64,000 bases of DNA from Maioricimonas rarisocia (GCF_007747795.1 NZ_CP036275.1:5758001-5822000), one strand, 5' to 3'; numbered from the stretch's first letter, positions 1 through 11,712 are shown. The notes: a model not told the origin generated them from the sequence alone. Program-made: numbers and translations.

Positions 1-108
1 CTCGTCTGAGACACGAATCGGCATCCCGATCGTTCCCTGAATTGGATACGATGAGTCGCCACGGCACCAGCCCGCCCCAGAGTGATTCCTTCCCGGAGCA
101 ATACTGCC

Positions 109-384
109 ATGTCGGACGAAGGCAAGAAACTGCAGACGCTGCTGACAGTTCCCAGTCAGGCGGAAGCGAAGTTGATTGTCGCTGCCCTCGCCGACTACGG
201 CATTAAAGCCAGGTCCTCAGAAGCGTCAGCCGACGGCTCGCCCTCACCGGCTCCTGTCCAGGTCGCCGTTGCAGGTGACGACGCCGAGCAGGCCGTTGGG
301 GCCATCCAGGACATGCGGTCCACGCACCAGGAGATCGACTGGTCTCATGTCGATGTGGGACCGGCCGGCGGACGCTTCGCCTGA
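109..384 (+). CDS. DUF2007-like putative signal-transducing protein
   Basis: A 91-residue soluble protein. The N-terminal half (KLQTLLTVPSQAEAKLIVAA, then an LADYGI segment) has the pattern of the DUF2007 'putative signal transducing protein' family: a short strand, a helix over the AEA-L segment, then a GI-A-SS strand. The C-terminal half (VQVAVAGDDAEQAVGAIQDM) is the usual second strand and helix. The ATG at 109 is preferred over a GTG at 82 because GGAG lies about ten bases upstream and the family fold begins there. No molecular function is established for the family. Its last 40 bases overlap the 3' end of the opposing TfoX-like gene. Confidence 0.7.
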   Translation: MSDEGKKLQTLLTVPSQAEAKLIVAALADYGIKARSSEASADGSPSPAPVQVAVAGDDAEQAVGAIQDMRSTHQEIDWSHVDVGPAGGRFA

Positions 385-665
385 GCAACCGCATCACGCG
401 CGTCCGAGTCCGCAACCGCTTCACGCAACCGCCCCTTCGCTTCGTCCGACAGGTCCGTCCACGCCGTATCGGTTAACGCGCCTGCGAGGGCGTAGAGCAG
501 ATTGAGAGTCGGACGAAATCCGGCCGCGCGCACCTTTTCGAATGCCCCCACCGCTCCCGCAGCGCGAAGATCGGCGTACGTCCGGATGCCGACCGCTTCC
601 AGCCACCGGGCACTGGCCGACCCGAGATTTCGCAGCGTCCTGACAGGCGCATCCGGTTTCGGCAT
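345..665 (-). CDS. TfoX C-terminal domain protein (helix-hairpin-helix type)
   Basis: A 106-residue protein matching the TfoX/Sxy C-terminal domain. The pattern is LRNLGSASARWLEAVGI, then TYADLRAAGAVGAFEKVRAAGF, then a TLNLLYALAGAL segment and an acidic helical tail (SDEAKGRLREAV). Full-length Sxy/TfoX proteins also carry an N-terminal domain, which is absent here. Free-standing C-terminal domains are common and usually unassigned, and the helix-hairpin-helix core suggests a nucleic-acid or protein contact role. I start it at the internal ATG at 665 because the 16 residues before it are not family-like. The gene is convergent with the DUF2007-like gene and overlaps it by 40 bases. Confidence 0.8.
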   Translation of the reverse strand: MPKPDAPVRTLRNLGSASARWLEAVGIRTYADLRAAGAVGAFEKVRAAGFRPTLNLLYALAGALTDTAWTDLSDEAKGRLREAVADSDARDAVAQAKRPPAGPTST

Positions 666-821
666 GACGCGGCAATCCTCCTCTTCCGTTCGCGGCGCAC
701 CGGCGGCATTCATCCATCGGTGTTGATTCTCCCGCCTTCGTTCGGTCCAATCTTATCGGATTGCGCCGGCGGGACACTCCCCCCGGAACGCACATCTTTG
801 AACGACCAGCGAGGGCTCCCC

Positions 822-1907
822 GTGCTTCGATTCCTGTTGTTGTCCGCCGCCATCCTGGCATCTCCCGCGATCACTGGCGCCGCAGAAGTTGTGACCGTCG
901 CCGGCACCGGCGCGAAAGAGTCGACCGGAGACGGCACTCCCGCCACGCAGGCAGGCATCGCTGAACCGTACGGCCTCGTCGTCGGCCCGGACCGCGCACT
1001 CTACGTCTGCGAGATTGCCGGCCATGTCATCCGCCGCATCGATCCCGAGACCGGCCACGCCGCGACCGTCGTCGGCAACGGAACGAAGGGAAACGACGGA
1101 GACGGCGGCCCGGCGACGGATGCGGCAATCGACGAACCGTATGAGATCCGTTTCGATCAGGACGGACATATGTTCTTCGTCGACATGAAGTCCGCGGTCG
1201 TCCGACGTGTCGATGCCCGTACCGGGATCATCACCACCGTCGCAGGAAACGGCACGCACGGCTTCTCCGGGGATGGCGGCACCGCGACCGAGGCGCAAAT
1301 GCATCGCCCTCACTCGATCGCTCTCGATGACAGAGGCAACCTCTACATCTGCGACATCGGCAACCACCGGGTTCGCCGCGTCGACCTGAAGTCCGGCATC
1401 ATCACGACCTTTGCCGGCACCGGCGAGCGCAAGCCGACGCCCGATGGCGCCCCCATCGCAGGCACGCCGCTCAACGGCCCCCGGGCACTCGATTTTCACC
1501 CCGAGTTCGGGATGGTCCTCGCCCTCCGCGAAGGGAATGCCGTCTACCGGGTCGACCTCGAACAGAACAAGTTTGTTCATCTCGCGGGGACCGGTCGCAA
1601 AGGCTTCAGCGGTCACGGCGGACCAGCGAAACAGGCGACGCTTTCGGGGCCGAAGGGAATCGCCTTCGGACCGAATGGAGACGTCTACCTCGCCGACACC
1701 GAGAGTCACACCATTCGCGTCGTGCGTGCTTCCGACGGTCGCATCGAAACCATTGTCGGCGACGGAAAGCGCGGCGATGGACCGGATGGCAATCCCCTCT
1801 CGTGCCGGCTCGCACGCCCGCACGGGGTGTACGTCGACAGTCAGGGCCAGGTTTACATTGGCGACAGCGAAAACCATCGCGTCCGCAAACTGACGGCGGG
1901 TCCGTAG
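822..1907 (+). CDS. Secreted NHL-repeat beta-propeller protein
   Basis: A 361-residue protein with a cleavable signal peptide (LRFLLLSAAILASPAITGAA), followed by about six NHL repeats. Each repeat carries a YVCEIAGHVIRRID- or LYICDIGNHRVRRVD-like strand pair and a TVAGNG-GF-GDGG-type linker. The repeats would close a six-bladed propeller that binds ligand or protein in the periplasm. The GTG start at 822 is chosen because GAGGG lies six bases upstream and the signal peptide begins exactly there; the upstream in-frame ATG at 720 would bury the signal sequence. NHL and VCBS propellers often sit beside DUF1592/DUF1552 and heme-CxxCH genes in planctomycetes, as they do here. No catalytic residues are recognised. 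Confidence 0.85.
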   Translation: MLRFLLLSAAILASPAITGAAEVVTVAGTGAKESTGDGTPATQAGIAEPYGLVVGPDRALYVCEIAGHVIRRIDPETGHAATVVGNGTKGNDGDGGPATDAAIDEPYEIRFDQDGHMFFVDMKSAVVRRVDARTGIITTVAGNGTHGFSGDGGTATEAQMHRPHSIALDDRGNLYICDIGNHRVRRVDLKSGIITTFAGTGERKPTPDGAPIAGTPLNGPRALDFHPEFGMVLALREGNAVYRVDLEQNKFVHLAGTGRKGFSGHGGPAKQATLSGPKGIAFGPNGDVYLADTESHTIRVVRASDGRIETIVGDGKRGDGPDGNPLSCRLARPHGVYVDSQGQVYIGDSENHRVRKLTAGP

Positions 1908-1999
1908 TCCACAACCTGCTCTCATTCAGAATTCACACGACGGTCGGCCTGCCCCTGCCAGTTCCATCCCGGCCGCCCGTTACACGAAGGACCTACCCG

Positions 2000-3178
2000 A
2001 TGATCTCACCCCACGCACTCTGTCTGACCATTCTGTTCGGCATCGGTTCGATTGCGACCGCCGGCGACGACATCCACTGGGAACGGGTCCAGCTCGATTC
2101 CCGCTTTCGCGCCGAGGGGGCCGCCATCGCCGATCTGAACAACGACGGCAAGGCAGACATCATCGCCGGCGACGTCTGGTACGCCGCTCCCGACTGGCAG
2201 CGGCACGAGATCCGCCAGCCGGGCGACTTCTGGGCGGGTGACGGCTACAGCAACAACTTCTGCAACTGGACGTACGACATCAACGACGACGGTTGGGAAG
2301 ACGTGATCATCGTCGGCTTCCCCGGCGATCCGTTCCACTGGTACGAGAATCCCAAAGGGAAGGACGGCCACTGGAAGGAACACGTCATCTGGCACAGCAT
2401 CTGTAACGAGACGCCGCAGTTCGCCGACATCAACGGCGACGATCGCCCCGAGATCATCCTCGGCTCGCAGCCAGAAGCACAGATAGGCTACATCGAGATC
2501 CCGACCGGCGATGCCGTCTACGAGAAATGGAAGTTCACCGCCGTCAGCCGCCCCGGCGATCCGATGCAGAACGGAACCTTCAAGTATTACCACGGCCTGG
2601 GCGTCGGTGACGTCAACAGCGACCGACGAACCGACATCGTCATCCCGCACGGCTGGTGGGAACAGCCCGCCTCCGCCTCCAGCACCCTCTGGACGTTCCA
2701 CGCCCACGTCCTTGGACAGGACCAGCCGCAGAAAATGGCGGACGTCCACGTACAGGATCTCGACCGGGACGGCGACGCCGACTTCATCGGCAGTTCGGCT
2801 CACGCTCACGGAGTCTGGTGGTTTGAAACGACCGACGACGGCATTCGCCAGCACCTGATCGACGAGTCGTTTTCCCAGACGCACGCGATGCACTTCGTGG
2901 ATGTCGATGGCGACGGTCAGCAGGACATCGTCACCGGTAAGCGATACTTCGCCCACAACGGCCGGGACCCGGGAGGACTCGATCCGGTCGGCATGTACTG
3001 GTATCGCGTCGAGCGGAATGAAGGACAGCCGCCTAAGTTCACCCGCCACGAAATCGTCGCCGGCCGCGACACCGGCGTGGGGACGCAGTTCGCGGTGGGA
3101 GACATCGACGGCGACGGTCTGATCGACATCGCCCTGTCGAACAAGAAAGGCGTCAACATTCTGCTGCAGCGCCGCTGA
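2000..3178 (+). CDS. Secreted FG-GAP/VCBS repeat protein
   Basis: A 392-residue exported protein with signal peptide ALCLTILFGIGSIATAGD and repeated calcium-binding-like loops of the D-[LIV]-N-x-D-G-x-x-D type. Examples are IADLNNDGKADIIAGD, YDINDDGWEDVIIVG, ADINGDDRPEIILG, DLDRDGDADFIG, VDVDGDGQQDIVTG and GDIDGDGLIDIALS. At least six such FG-GAP/VCBS units suggest an integrin-alpha-like propeller. The ATG at 2000 has a GAAGGA Shine-Dalgarno about nine bases upstream. It lies 92 bases after the NHL gene on the same strand and may be co-transcribed with it. The role is unknown; the fold points to a carbohydrate- or protein-binding extracytoplasmic protein. Confidence 0.85.
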   Translation: MISPHALCLTILFGIGSIATAGDDIHWERVQLDSRFRAEGAAIADLNNDGKADIIAGDVWYAAPDWQRHEIRQPGDFWAGDGYSNNFCNWTYDINDDGWEDVIIVGFPGDPFHWYENPKGKDGHWKEHVIWHSICNETPQFADINGDDRPEIILGSQPEAQIGYIEIPTGDAVYEKWKFTAVSRPGDPMQNGTFKYYHGLGVGDVNSDRRTDIVIPHGWWEQPASASSTLWTFHAHVLGQDQPQKMADVHVQDLDRDGDADFIGSSAHAHGVWWFETTDDGIRQHLIDESFSQTHAMHFVDVDGDGQQDIVTGKRYFAHNGRDPGGLDPVGMYWYRVERNEGQPPKFTRHEIVAGRDTGVGTQFAVGDIDGDGLIDIALSNKKGVNILLQRR

Positions 3179-3240
3179 GCACGAAGCAATGCCGTAAACC
3201 TTCTTGCAACCTGCACTTGCGAGAGGCTTCCCGGTTTCGC

Positions 3241-3270
3241 CGGGCGTTTCCTGCCAGGCCGCAACGCCCG
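3241..3270 (+). terminator. Possible terminator hairpin after the VCBS gene
   Basis: A perfect 8-base inverted repeat, CGGGCGTT at 3241-3248 and AACGCCCG at 3263-3270, with a 14-base loop. It lies 62 bases past the VCBS stop. The loop is long and no T-run follows, so termination is only a guess. Confidence 0.3.
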
Positions 3271-3331
3271 CAGACCCCGTACGAGTTGACCGCCCCGGTT
3301 CGGACCATCCCCGATCCGGGGCATTCACGAT

Positions 3332-3361
3332 TTGACCAACTCCGATACGTCTCCGTACAAT
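3332..3361 (+). promoter_or_regulatory. Sigma-70-type promoter upstream of the first DUF1592 gene
   Basis: TTGACC at 3332-3337 and TACAAT at 3356-3361 are separated by 18 bases, a good match to the -35/-10 consensus. Transcription would start near 3368, giving a leader of about 110 bases before the ATG at 3477. A perfect CCCCG-ATC-CGGGG hairpin at 3309-3321 ends ten bases before the -35 box and could be an operator or an upstream transcript end. Confidence 0.5.
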
Positions 3362-3476
3362 ACAGGTCGGCGGTTTGATCCGTCACCCACCCCAAGACCG
3401 GGCATACACGATGGGTCAGCCCTGACCTTCGGCCACGGTCCCCGCCCACGCGAAAGCGTCGAGTCGCTCACCAGAG

Positions 3477-5903
3477 ATGATGCATCTGATTCAACATTCC
3501 GCCTGCCGTGTATTCACGACGCGCGTTCGTCTGATCTGCGTGCTCGCCTGCTCGCTGACCGCAGCACTGGCACCGTTTTCTGCTGCGCGGGCCGAAGAAA
3601 AGATCGGCGAGAAGATCTACCAGCAGAAGTGTGCTCTCTGCCACGGCGTCAACGGCGAGGGGAATGACGACCACTACGGATCTCCTCTCATCGGCGACCG
3701 TTCCCTTCAGGAACTGACCGAGCTCATCGTCGACACCATGCCGGAGGAGGATCCGGACGAGTGTGTGGGCGAAGAAGCCGAACAGGTCGCCCGCTACGTC
3801 TACGACGCCTTCTACTCCGAGATCGCCCAGGCACGCAATCGCCCTGCCGAGATCGAGTTCTCCCGACTGACCGTACGCCAGTACGAGCATGCCGTGAGCG
3901 ACCTGCTCGGCAGCTTTACCGGGAGTGGCAACTGGGCCGACAACGAGGGACTCAAGGCGGAATACTTCCGCACCCGCCGGTTCCGCGGCAACGAACGACT
4001 CGTCGAGCGGGTCGATCCGCAGATCGACTTTGACTTCGGCGAAGGAGTTCCGATCGAATTGCCCGCTCCGGAAGAAGAAGCTCAGGAAGCGGACGCCAGC
4101 GCGGACAAGGAGAAGCAGGACGAGGAGGCGAAGAAGAAAAAGGACGAAGAGGACAAGTCCCGCTTCAATCCCGAAGAGTTCTCCATTCGCTGGCAGGGCT
4201 CCGTCATGGCGCCCGAGACCGGCGACTACGAGTTCATTCTGGAAGTCGGCAATGGCGCCCGGTTGTGGGTGAACGATGGCAACACGCCGCTCATCGACGC
4301 CTGGGTCAAGTCGGGGGACCATTCCGAGTACCGCGAGACGATTCGGCTGCTCGGTGGACGTCCCTACTTCATCCGCGTCGACTTCTTCAAGTTCAAGGAC
4401 AAGTCCGCGTCGATCCGGCTGAAGTGGAAGCCGCCGCACCACGCCGAAGAAGTCATTCCGGCCAGGTATCTGGCGACCAGCCGGATGCCTGAGCAGTTCG
4501 TCATCACGACGCCGTTCCCGCCGGACGACCGCAGCACCGGCTTCGAGCGGGGCTCGTCCATCTCGAAGCAGTGGCAGCAGGCGACCACCTATGCCGCGAT
4601 CGAAACGGCCGGCTACGTCGCCGCACACATCGACCAGTTGGCAAAAACGAAAAGCGACGCCGAGGACCGCGGCGAGAAGATTCGGAACTTCTGCCGGCAG
4701 TTTGCCGAGCGGGCCTTCCGCCGTCCGCTGAGCGACGAACAGAAGGCGTTGTACATCGACCGCCAGTTCGACGATTCCGAGCACCTCGAAACGGCCGTGC
4801 GACGGACGGTGATGCTGGTCCTCAAGTCTCCCCGGTTCCTCTACCGGGAAGCAGGATTCGGCCAGTTCGACGACTACGACGTGGCAGCCTGGCTGGCGTT
4901 CACACTGTGGGATTCCCTGCCGGACCAGCAGCTGCGGGAAGCCGCGGCCAAAGGGCAGTTGCGAACGCGCGACCAGATTGCCGGTCAGGCCCGGCGGATG
5001 GTCAACGACCTGCGGACGCAGGCGAAGATGCGTGAGTTTCTGCACCAGTGGCTGCAGATTGACCGGTTCCACGACATTGCCAAGGATCCGGAGAAGTACC
5101 CCGGTTTTGACGAACGGATTGTGTCCGACCTGCGGACGTCACTCGACCTGTTCCTCGACGACATCCTCGAAAGCAAGTCGGCCGACTTCCGCCGGACCCT
5201 GCTCGAAGAATCGATCTACCTGAACGGGCGTCTCGCGCCGCTCTACGGTGCCGACCTGCCGGACGATGCCGACTTCCAGAAGGTGGTGCTCGACACCCAG
5301 GACCGGGCCGGCATCCTTTCGCACCCGTACCTGATGACCGGTTTCGCCTACGACTCGACGAGTTCGCCGATTCATCGCGGCGTGTTCCTCTCGCGCAGCG
5401 TGCTGGGCCGCTTCCTCAAGCCGCCGCCAGAAGCGGTCCCGCCGCTCGCCCCGGAACTCCATGCCGAACTGACCACCCGTGAGCGGGTCGCACTGCAGAC
5501 CAGTCCGAAAGTCTGTCAGACGTGCCACGTGATGATCAACGAGCTCGGCTTTTCGCTCGAACACTTCGACGCGATCGGTCGATATCGGGAGCAGGAGAAG
5601 GACCGGCCGATCGACGCCAGCGGATCGTATCTGTCGCGTTCGGGCGAACGGGTGGAGTTCACGGGAACACGCGAACTGGCCGAGTTTCTGGCTGACCACA
5701 ACGAGCCGCAACGGGCCTTCGCCGAGCAGCTGTTCCAGTACACCGTCAAGCAGCCGGTGCGGGCCTTCGGAGACGATCGCCTAGACCACCTGCACGAAGC
5801 GTTTCGCGAGAGCGACTTCAACATTCACCGGCTTCTTGTCGAAATTGCGACGCAATCAGCAATGAAGGCGCGTGAACTCGAACAGAAGGTCGCCGATAAT
5901 TGA
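3477..5903 (+). CDS. PA14-containing DUF1592/DUF1588 planctomycete cytochrome-like protein
   Basis: An 808-residue exported protein with a signal peptide ending near AARA-EE at residue 40. A cytochrome c-type site CALCH is at residues 52-56. A DUF1587-like segment (EFSRLTVRQYEHAVSDLLG) follows, then a PA14 carbohydrate-binding-like domain at about 159-340. Next come DUF1595-like (FAERAFRRPLSDEQKALY), DUF1592 (AWLAFTLWDSLPDQQLREAA) and DUF1588 (FAYDSTSSPIHRGVFLSR) regions. A second heme-type site CQTCH lies at about 680-684, before a DUF1585-like tail. The family is almost confined to Planctomycetes and its biochemical role is unproven; dual CxxCH sites and the periplasmic location suggest electron transfer linked to polymer breakdown. 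It precedes a DUF1552 gene by 85 bases. Confidence 0.9.
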   Translation: MMHLIQHSACRVFTTRVRLICVLACSLTAALAPFSAARAEEKIGEKIYQQKCALCHGVNGEGNDDHYGSPLIGDRSLQELTELIVDTMPEEDPDECVGEEAEQVARYVYDAFYSEIAQARNRPAEIEFSRLTVRQYEHAVSDLLGSFTGSGNWADNEGLKAEYFRTRRFRGNERLVERVDPQIDFDFGEGVPIELPAPEEEAQEADASADKEKQDEEAKKKKDEEDKSRFNPEEFSIRWQGSVMAPETGDYEFILEVGNGARLWVNDGNTPLIDAWVKSGDHSEYRETIRLLGGRPYFIRVDFFKFKDKSASIRLKWKPPHHAEEVIPARYLATSRMPEQFVITTPFPPDDRSTGFERGSSISKQWQQATTYAAIETAGYVAAHIDQLAKTKSDAEDRGEKIRNFCRQFAERAFRRPLSDEQKALYIDRQFDDSEHLETAVRRTVMLVLKSPRFLYREAGFGQFDDYDVAAWLAFTLWDSLPDQQLREAAAKGQLRTRDQIAGQARRMVNDLRTQAKMREFLHQWLQIDRFHDIAKDPEKYPGFDERIVSDLRTSLDLFLDDILESKSADFRRTLLEESIYLNGRLAPLYGADLPDDADFQKVVLDTQDRAGILSHPYLMTGFAYDSTSSPIHRGVFLSRSVLGRFLKPPPEAVPPLAPELHAELTTRERVALQTSPKVCQTCHVMINELGFSLEHFDAIGRYREQEKDRPIDASGSYLSRSGERVEFTGTRELAEFLADHNEPQRAFAEQLFQYTVKQPVRAFGDDRLDHLHEAFRESDFNIHRLLVEIATQSAMKARELEQKVADN

Positions 5904-5988
5904 TTCCGGCCTTCCCCCGGGCGACGATGTCGCAACTGACCAATCTGCCCGCGCGGACGGATGACCGGGCCACCACAAGGGAGACACC

Positions 5989-7308
<1,320 letters not shown>

Positions 7309-7343
7309 CCACCGCCGACCGCGGCCAGAGGGCTTTTCCTGCA

Positions 7344-7378
7344 GGCGTGAGGACGCTGCGTCTTCCGCCGGCTTTTTT
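7344..7378 (+). terminator. Rho-independent terminator after the DUF1552 gene
   Basis: A GC-rich hairpin occupies 7344-7369 (arms GGCG-T-GAGGACG and CGTCTTC-CGCC, loop CTG, one bulged T and one G-T pair). It is followed by GGC and six T residues at 7373-7378. It lies 36 bases past the stop codon, just before the converging small membrane-protein gene. Confidence 0.8.
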
Positions 7379-7402
7379 CGTAGCCCGAGTCGTGCGCGGC
7401 GG

Positions 7403-7627
7403 TCAGAGCCACTCCAGCCAGCGCATCACCAGCCACGCGCATGAGCCGAAGCAGTAGGCGCTGAACAGGCTGCAGACGGCGATCCAGAACCAGAACTGGA
7501 CCGGCTGCTCCTCGGCCGAAACGGGGTGTCCACTCTCGCTGTTGAGCACACCGGACCGGAGCGCACCGACAACGATCGCCGCAAAGCCGATTCCTCCGAA
7601 CAGGGTTACCGCGCACCCGACCAGCAT
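7403..7627 (-). CDS. Small two-helix membrane protein
   Basis: A 74-residue protein with two predicted membrane segments, VGCAVTLFGGIGFAAIVVGA near the N-terminus and FWIAVCSLFSAYCFGSCAWL near the C-terminus. They are joined by a polar loop of about 22 residues. The ATG is preceded by AGGAGAT six bases upstream, an excellent ribosome binding site that supports this being a real gene despite its size. No family is recognised and no function is proposed. It is convergent with the DUF1552 gene. Confidence 0.65.
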   Translation of the reverse strand: MLVGCAVTLFGGIGFAAIVVGALRSGVLNSESGHPVSAEEQPVQFWFWIAVCSLFSAYCFGSCAWLVMRWLEWL

Positions 7628-7918
7628 GATTGCATCTCCTCGGGCCCGTCCTTTGCGTTGAGCGCAGCGGATTTCAGACCGTTACATCAGGAGAGGCCGT
7701 GCCGGTTAAGCGGGCTCGCAAGCTGTCGTCGTCGCAACGATTCTGCGACCGGCGTCTTGCCAGTTCTGGCAGGATCGGGGACTTCACGATGGCGAAACGA
7801 ATCCGACGTGACTAGACTTTCTCGTGGGAAGCTGCAAACGGTAGTTGCTTAGGACGCGAAGATTAGGTTTCGTGCTGGTGCATTACGTACCAGCAGTGCC
7901 ATTGGGTCGGGAGGAATC
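7628..7918. promoter_or_regulatory. Divergent intergenic region with a leader hairpin before the KAS III-like gene
   Basis: A 291-base non-coding gap between divergently transcribed genes. The clearest element is TGCTGGT (7873-7879) paired with ACCAGCA (7889-7895) over a 9-base loop, ending 23 bases before the ATG at 7919. The strong Shine-Dalgarno GGGAGGA lies between hairpin and start and is left free. No convincing -35/-10 pair was identified. Confidence 0.35.
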
Positions 7919-9001
7919 ATGGCATACCAGCCCATGACGGGGGTGCGGTGCACCCATGCGGTCGACCTGGCAGACAGAATCGACCTGTTTGAACTCATCG
8001 GTAACGAGCGTGTGCTCGAACTCTCTCATCAGGGACGCGGCCCCGGATTCGCCACCGAGGCGACTGTGGCCAAATCCACCGGCGTCGAACAGCGGCGGAT
8101 TCTCCGTCCCGGCGTCAAACCAATCGACCTGGCCGTCGAGGTCATCGATCGTCTGGCAGAAGAGTTCGGCCTCGACATTCACGACTGTCCGTGGATCGGG
8201 CTGTGTCACTCGAACACAGATCCCGCCGCCGCCGATCGCCTTGCCGACAAGCTCTCACGAGTTGTCGGACTTCCTCGCGAGCGCGTGGCCAACATCAACT
8301 TTGGCTGCGTCGGCTATCTCGAACTGCTGCGGCGTGGAGCCGGCCAGCTCGCGGAACTTCCGGAGGGGACCCGCGTCCCTCTGCTGACGGTCGAAACGCC
8401 CGAAGACTGGCACGACGCAACGGACCGTGCCTTCTGCGGCATTATCTCGGCAGGAGCAACCGGAACGATTCTGCAGCGGGATGCCGGCCACAAGCTGCGG
8501 TACATCAACGTCGAGCACATTCCCGTCTCCGACGAGATCCGCAACCACCAGCCTTTCTTCTGGGTCGAAGAAGGTGAGTTTCTGCGATTCTCCGGCGACA
8601 CCTCGCAACGTCGGGTGATGCGGATGAACGGCGAAGCCGTCTTTCTCAGCGGCGTCAATCTCATGATTGAAGCCTGCCGCACCGCCTTCAATGCGGTCTC
8701 GCCCACCGACCAGCGAATCATCGTCGTGCCGCACCAGCCGAGCGGCAAGATGCTTCGCGCCATGATCGCGGTGCTGCGGGACGAACTCCCCTGTGCCGAG
8801 ATCATCAACAACCTGGCACTCTACGGGAACTCGATCTCCTCGAGCATCCCGACGGTACTGGCGCGGATCAATGATGTCCTCGTCGACCAGGGTTCCGACC
8901 GGCTCAGCGAAGGTGACCTGCTGCTGCTGCCGGCCGCCGGCATCTGCATGGAAACCCGTGCCGATCACCTCACGCAGGGCTGGGCCGTCATCGAGTGGTA
9001 A
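7919..9001 (+). CDS. 3-oxoacyl-ACP synthase III-like (thiolase-fold) enzyme
   Basis: A 360-residue protein of the KAS III/FabH-like branch of the thiolase fold. The expected Cys-His-Asn triad is visible: Cys130 in NINFGCVGYLELL, His272 in VVPHQPSGKML and Asn304 in LYGNSISSSIP. Such enzymes condense an acyl-CoA with a malonyl carrier or a second acyl-CoA. The segment before the cysteine (NINFGC) differs from the usual alanine-rich D-x-x-A-A-C of housekeeping FabH, and no fab, acpP or polyketide genes are nearby. A specialised acyl condensation (OleA- or secondary-metabolite-like) is therefore as plausible as fatty-acid initiation. The start is fixed by GGGAGGA seven bases upstream. Confidence 0.8.
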   Translation: MAYQPMTGVRCTHAVDLADRIDLFELIGNERVLELSHQGRGPGFATEATVAKSTGVEQRRILRPGVKPIDLAVEVIDRLAEEFGLDIHDCPWIGLCHSNTDPAAADRLADKLSRVVGLPRERVANINFGCVGYLELLRRGAGQLAELPEGTRVPLLTVETPEDWHDATDRAFCGIISAGATGTILQRDAGHKLRYINVEHIPVSDEIRNHQPFFWVEEGEFLRFSGDTSQRRVMRMNGEAVFLSGVNLMIEACRTAFNAVSPTDQRIIVVPHQPSGKMLRAMIAVLRDELPCAEIINNLALYGNSISSSIPTVLARINDVLVDQGSDRLSEGDLLLLPAAGICMETRADHLTQGWAVIEW

Positions 9002-9022
9002 CGCTCCATCGCCAGTCGTTCC

Positions 9023-9053
9023 GCGACACCCACATCGTCGACGTGGGTGTCGC
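9023..9053 (+). terminator. Terminator-like hairpin after the KAS III-like gene
   Basis: A perfect 11-base inverted repeat, GCGACACCCAC at 9023-9033 and GTGGGTGTCGC at 9043-9053, with a 9-base loop, 21 bases past the stop codon. No T-tract follows, so termination may be inefficient or factor-dependent. Confidence 0.5.
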
Positions 9054-9084
9054 AACTTCGTGAGCGTACCGTTGGTGAAAAGTC

Positions 9085-9343
9085 ATGCTGGGACCAGCCC
9101 CAGCCTACTCTGATCCTGCCCCGTCCATGCGTGCGACGGCTCCGTTTGCGCGTGTCCCGCGGGTCTGACTCCATGGGTGCCACGGCTCTGTGAGCCGTGC
9201 GCGTCAAGTCGCGAGAGTGTTCACGGTGCGGGATAAAGTGGGGCAGACATTCCTGTCTGCCTGAACACTCGTTGCCATTTTGTGCTCGCATGCCGGAATC
9301 CGGGTAGCCCCGGTTGCTCGCCAACCGGGGCCGGCGCAGCCGG
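9085..9343. repeat. Intergenic hairpin-repeat array A
   Basis: Five short inverted repeats occupy the gap between two converging genes. In order they are GCTGGG/CCCAGC (9087-9104), CACGGCTC-TGT-GAGCCGTG (9181-9199), GGCAGACA-TTCC-TGTCTGCC (9242-9261), CCCCGGTTG-CTCGC-CAACCGGGG (9308-9330) and CCGGC-GCA-GCCGG (9331-9343). The same types recur in the same order at 44.5-44.8 kb, and the GGCAGACA hairpin is identical there and at 17.9 kb. They resemble REP-like palindromes. No coding potential was seen in this 469-base gap. Confidence 0.75.
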
Positions 9344-9470
9344 CAGGAGGCTGTGTTGGCCAGGAGGGATTGTCCGGCGGGGCTGCCACAGGAGGTCGGG
9401 CGTAACGGCTCCTGCCCGGCGCAATCACGTCCAGCCGGGACCATGCCGACACACTCGCCCCGGGGAAGGC

Positions 9471-11621
<2,151 letters not shown>

Positions 11622-11712
11622 TCATATCGGGTGCGGGCCGGCGATTCCCGTGAGTGGTGCCTGCGCGGACACGCCTGCACCTCCGCTCACGTTGCGACCG
11701 CAAAGGACTGCG

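Noticed and set aside
753-1925. Long open frame antisense to the NHL gene
   Set aside because: It mirrors the codon bias of a GC-rich gene, lacks a ribosome binding site or family motif, and is fully covered by a well-supported protein.
2006-3328. Long open frame antisense to the VCBS gene
   Set aside because: It overlaps a clear repeat protein and shows only low-complexity sequence produced by reverse reading.
9085-9343. Hairpin array considered as a CRISPR
   Set aside because: The repeats are unlike one another, spacing is irregular and no cas genes are present.
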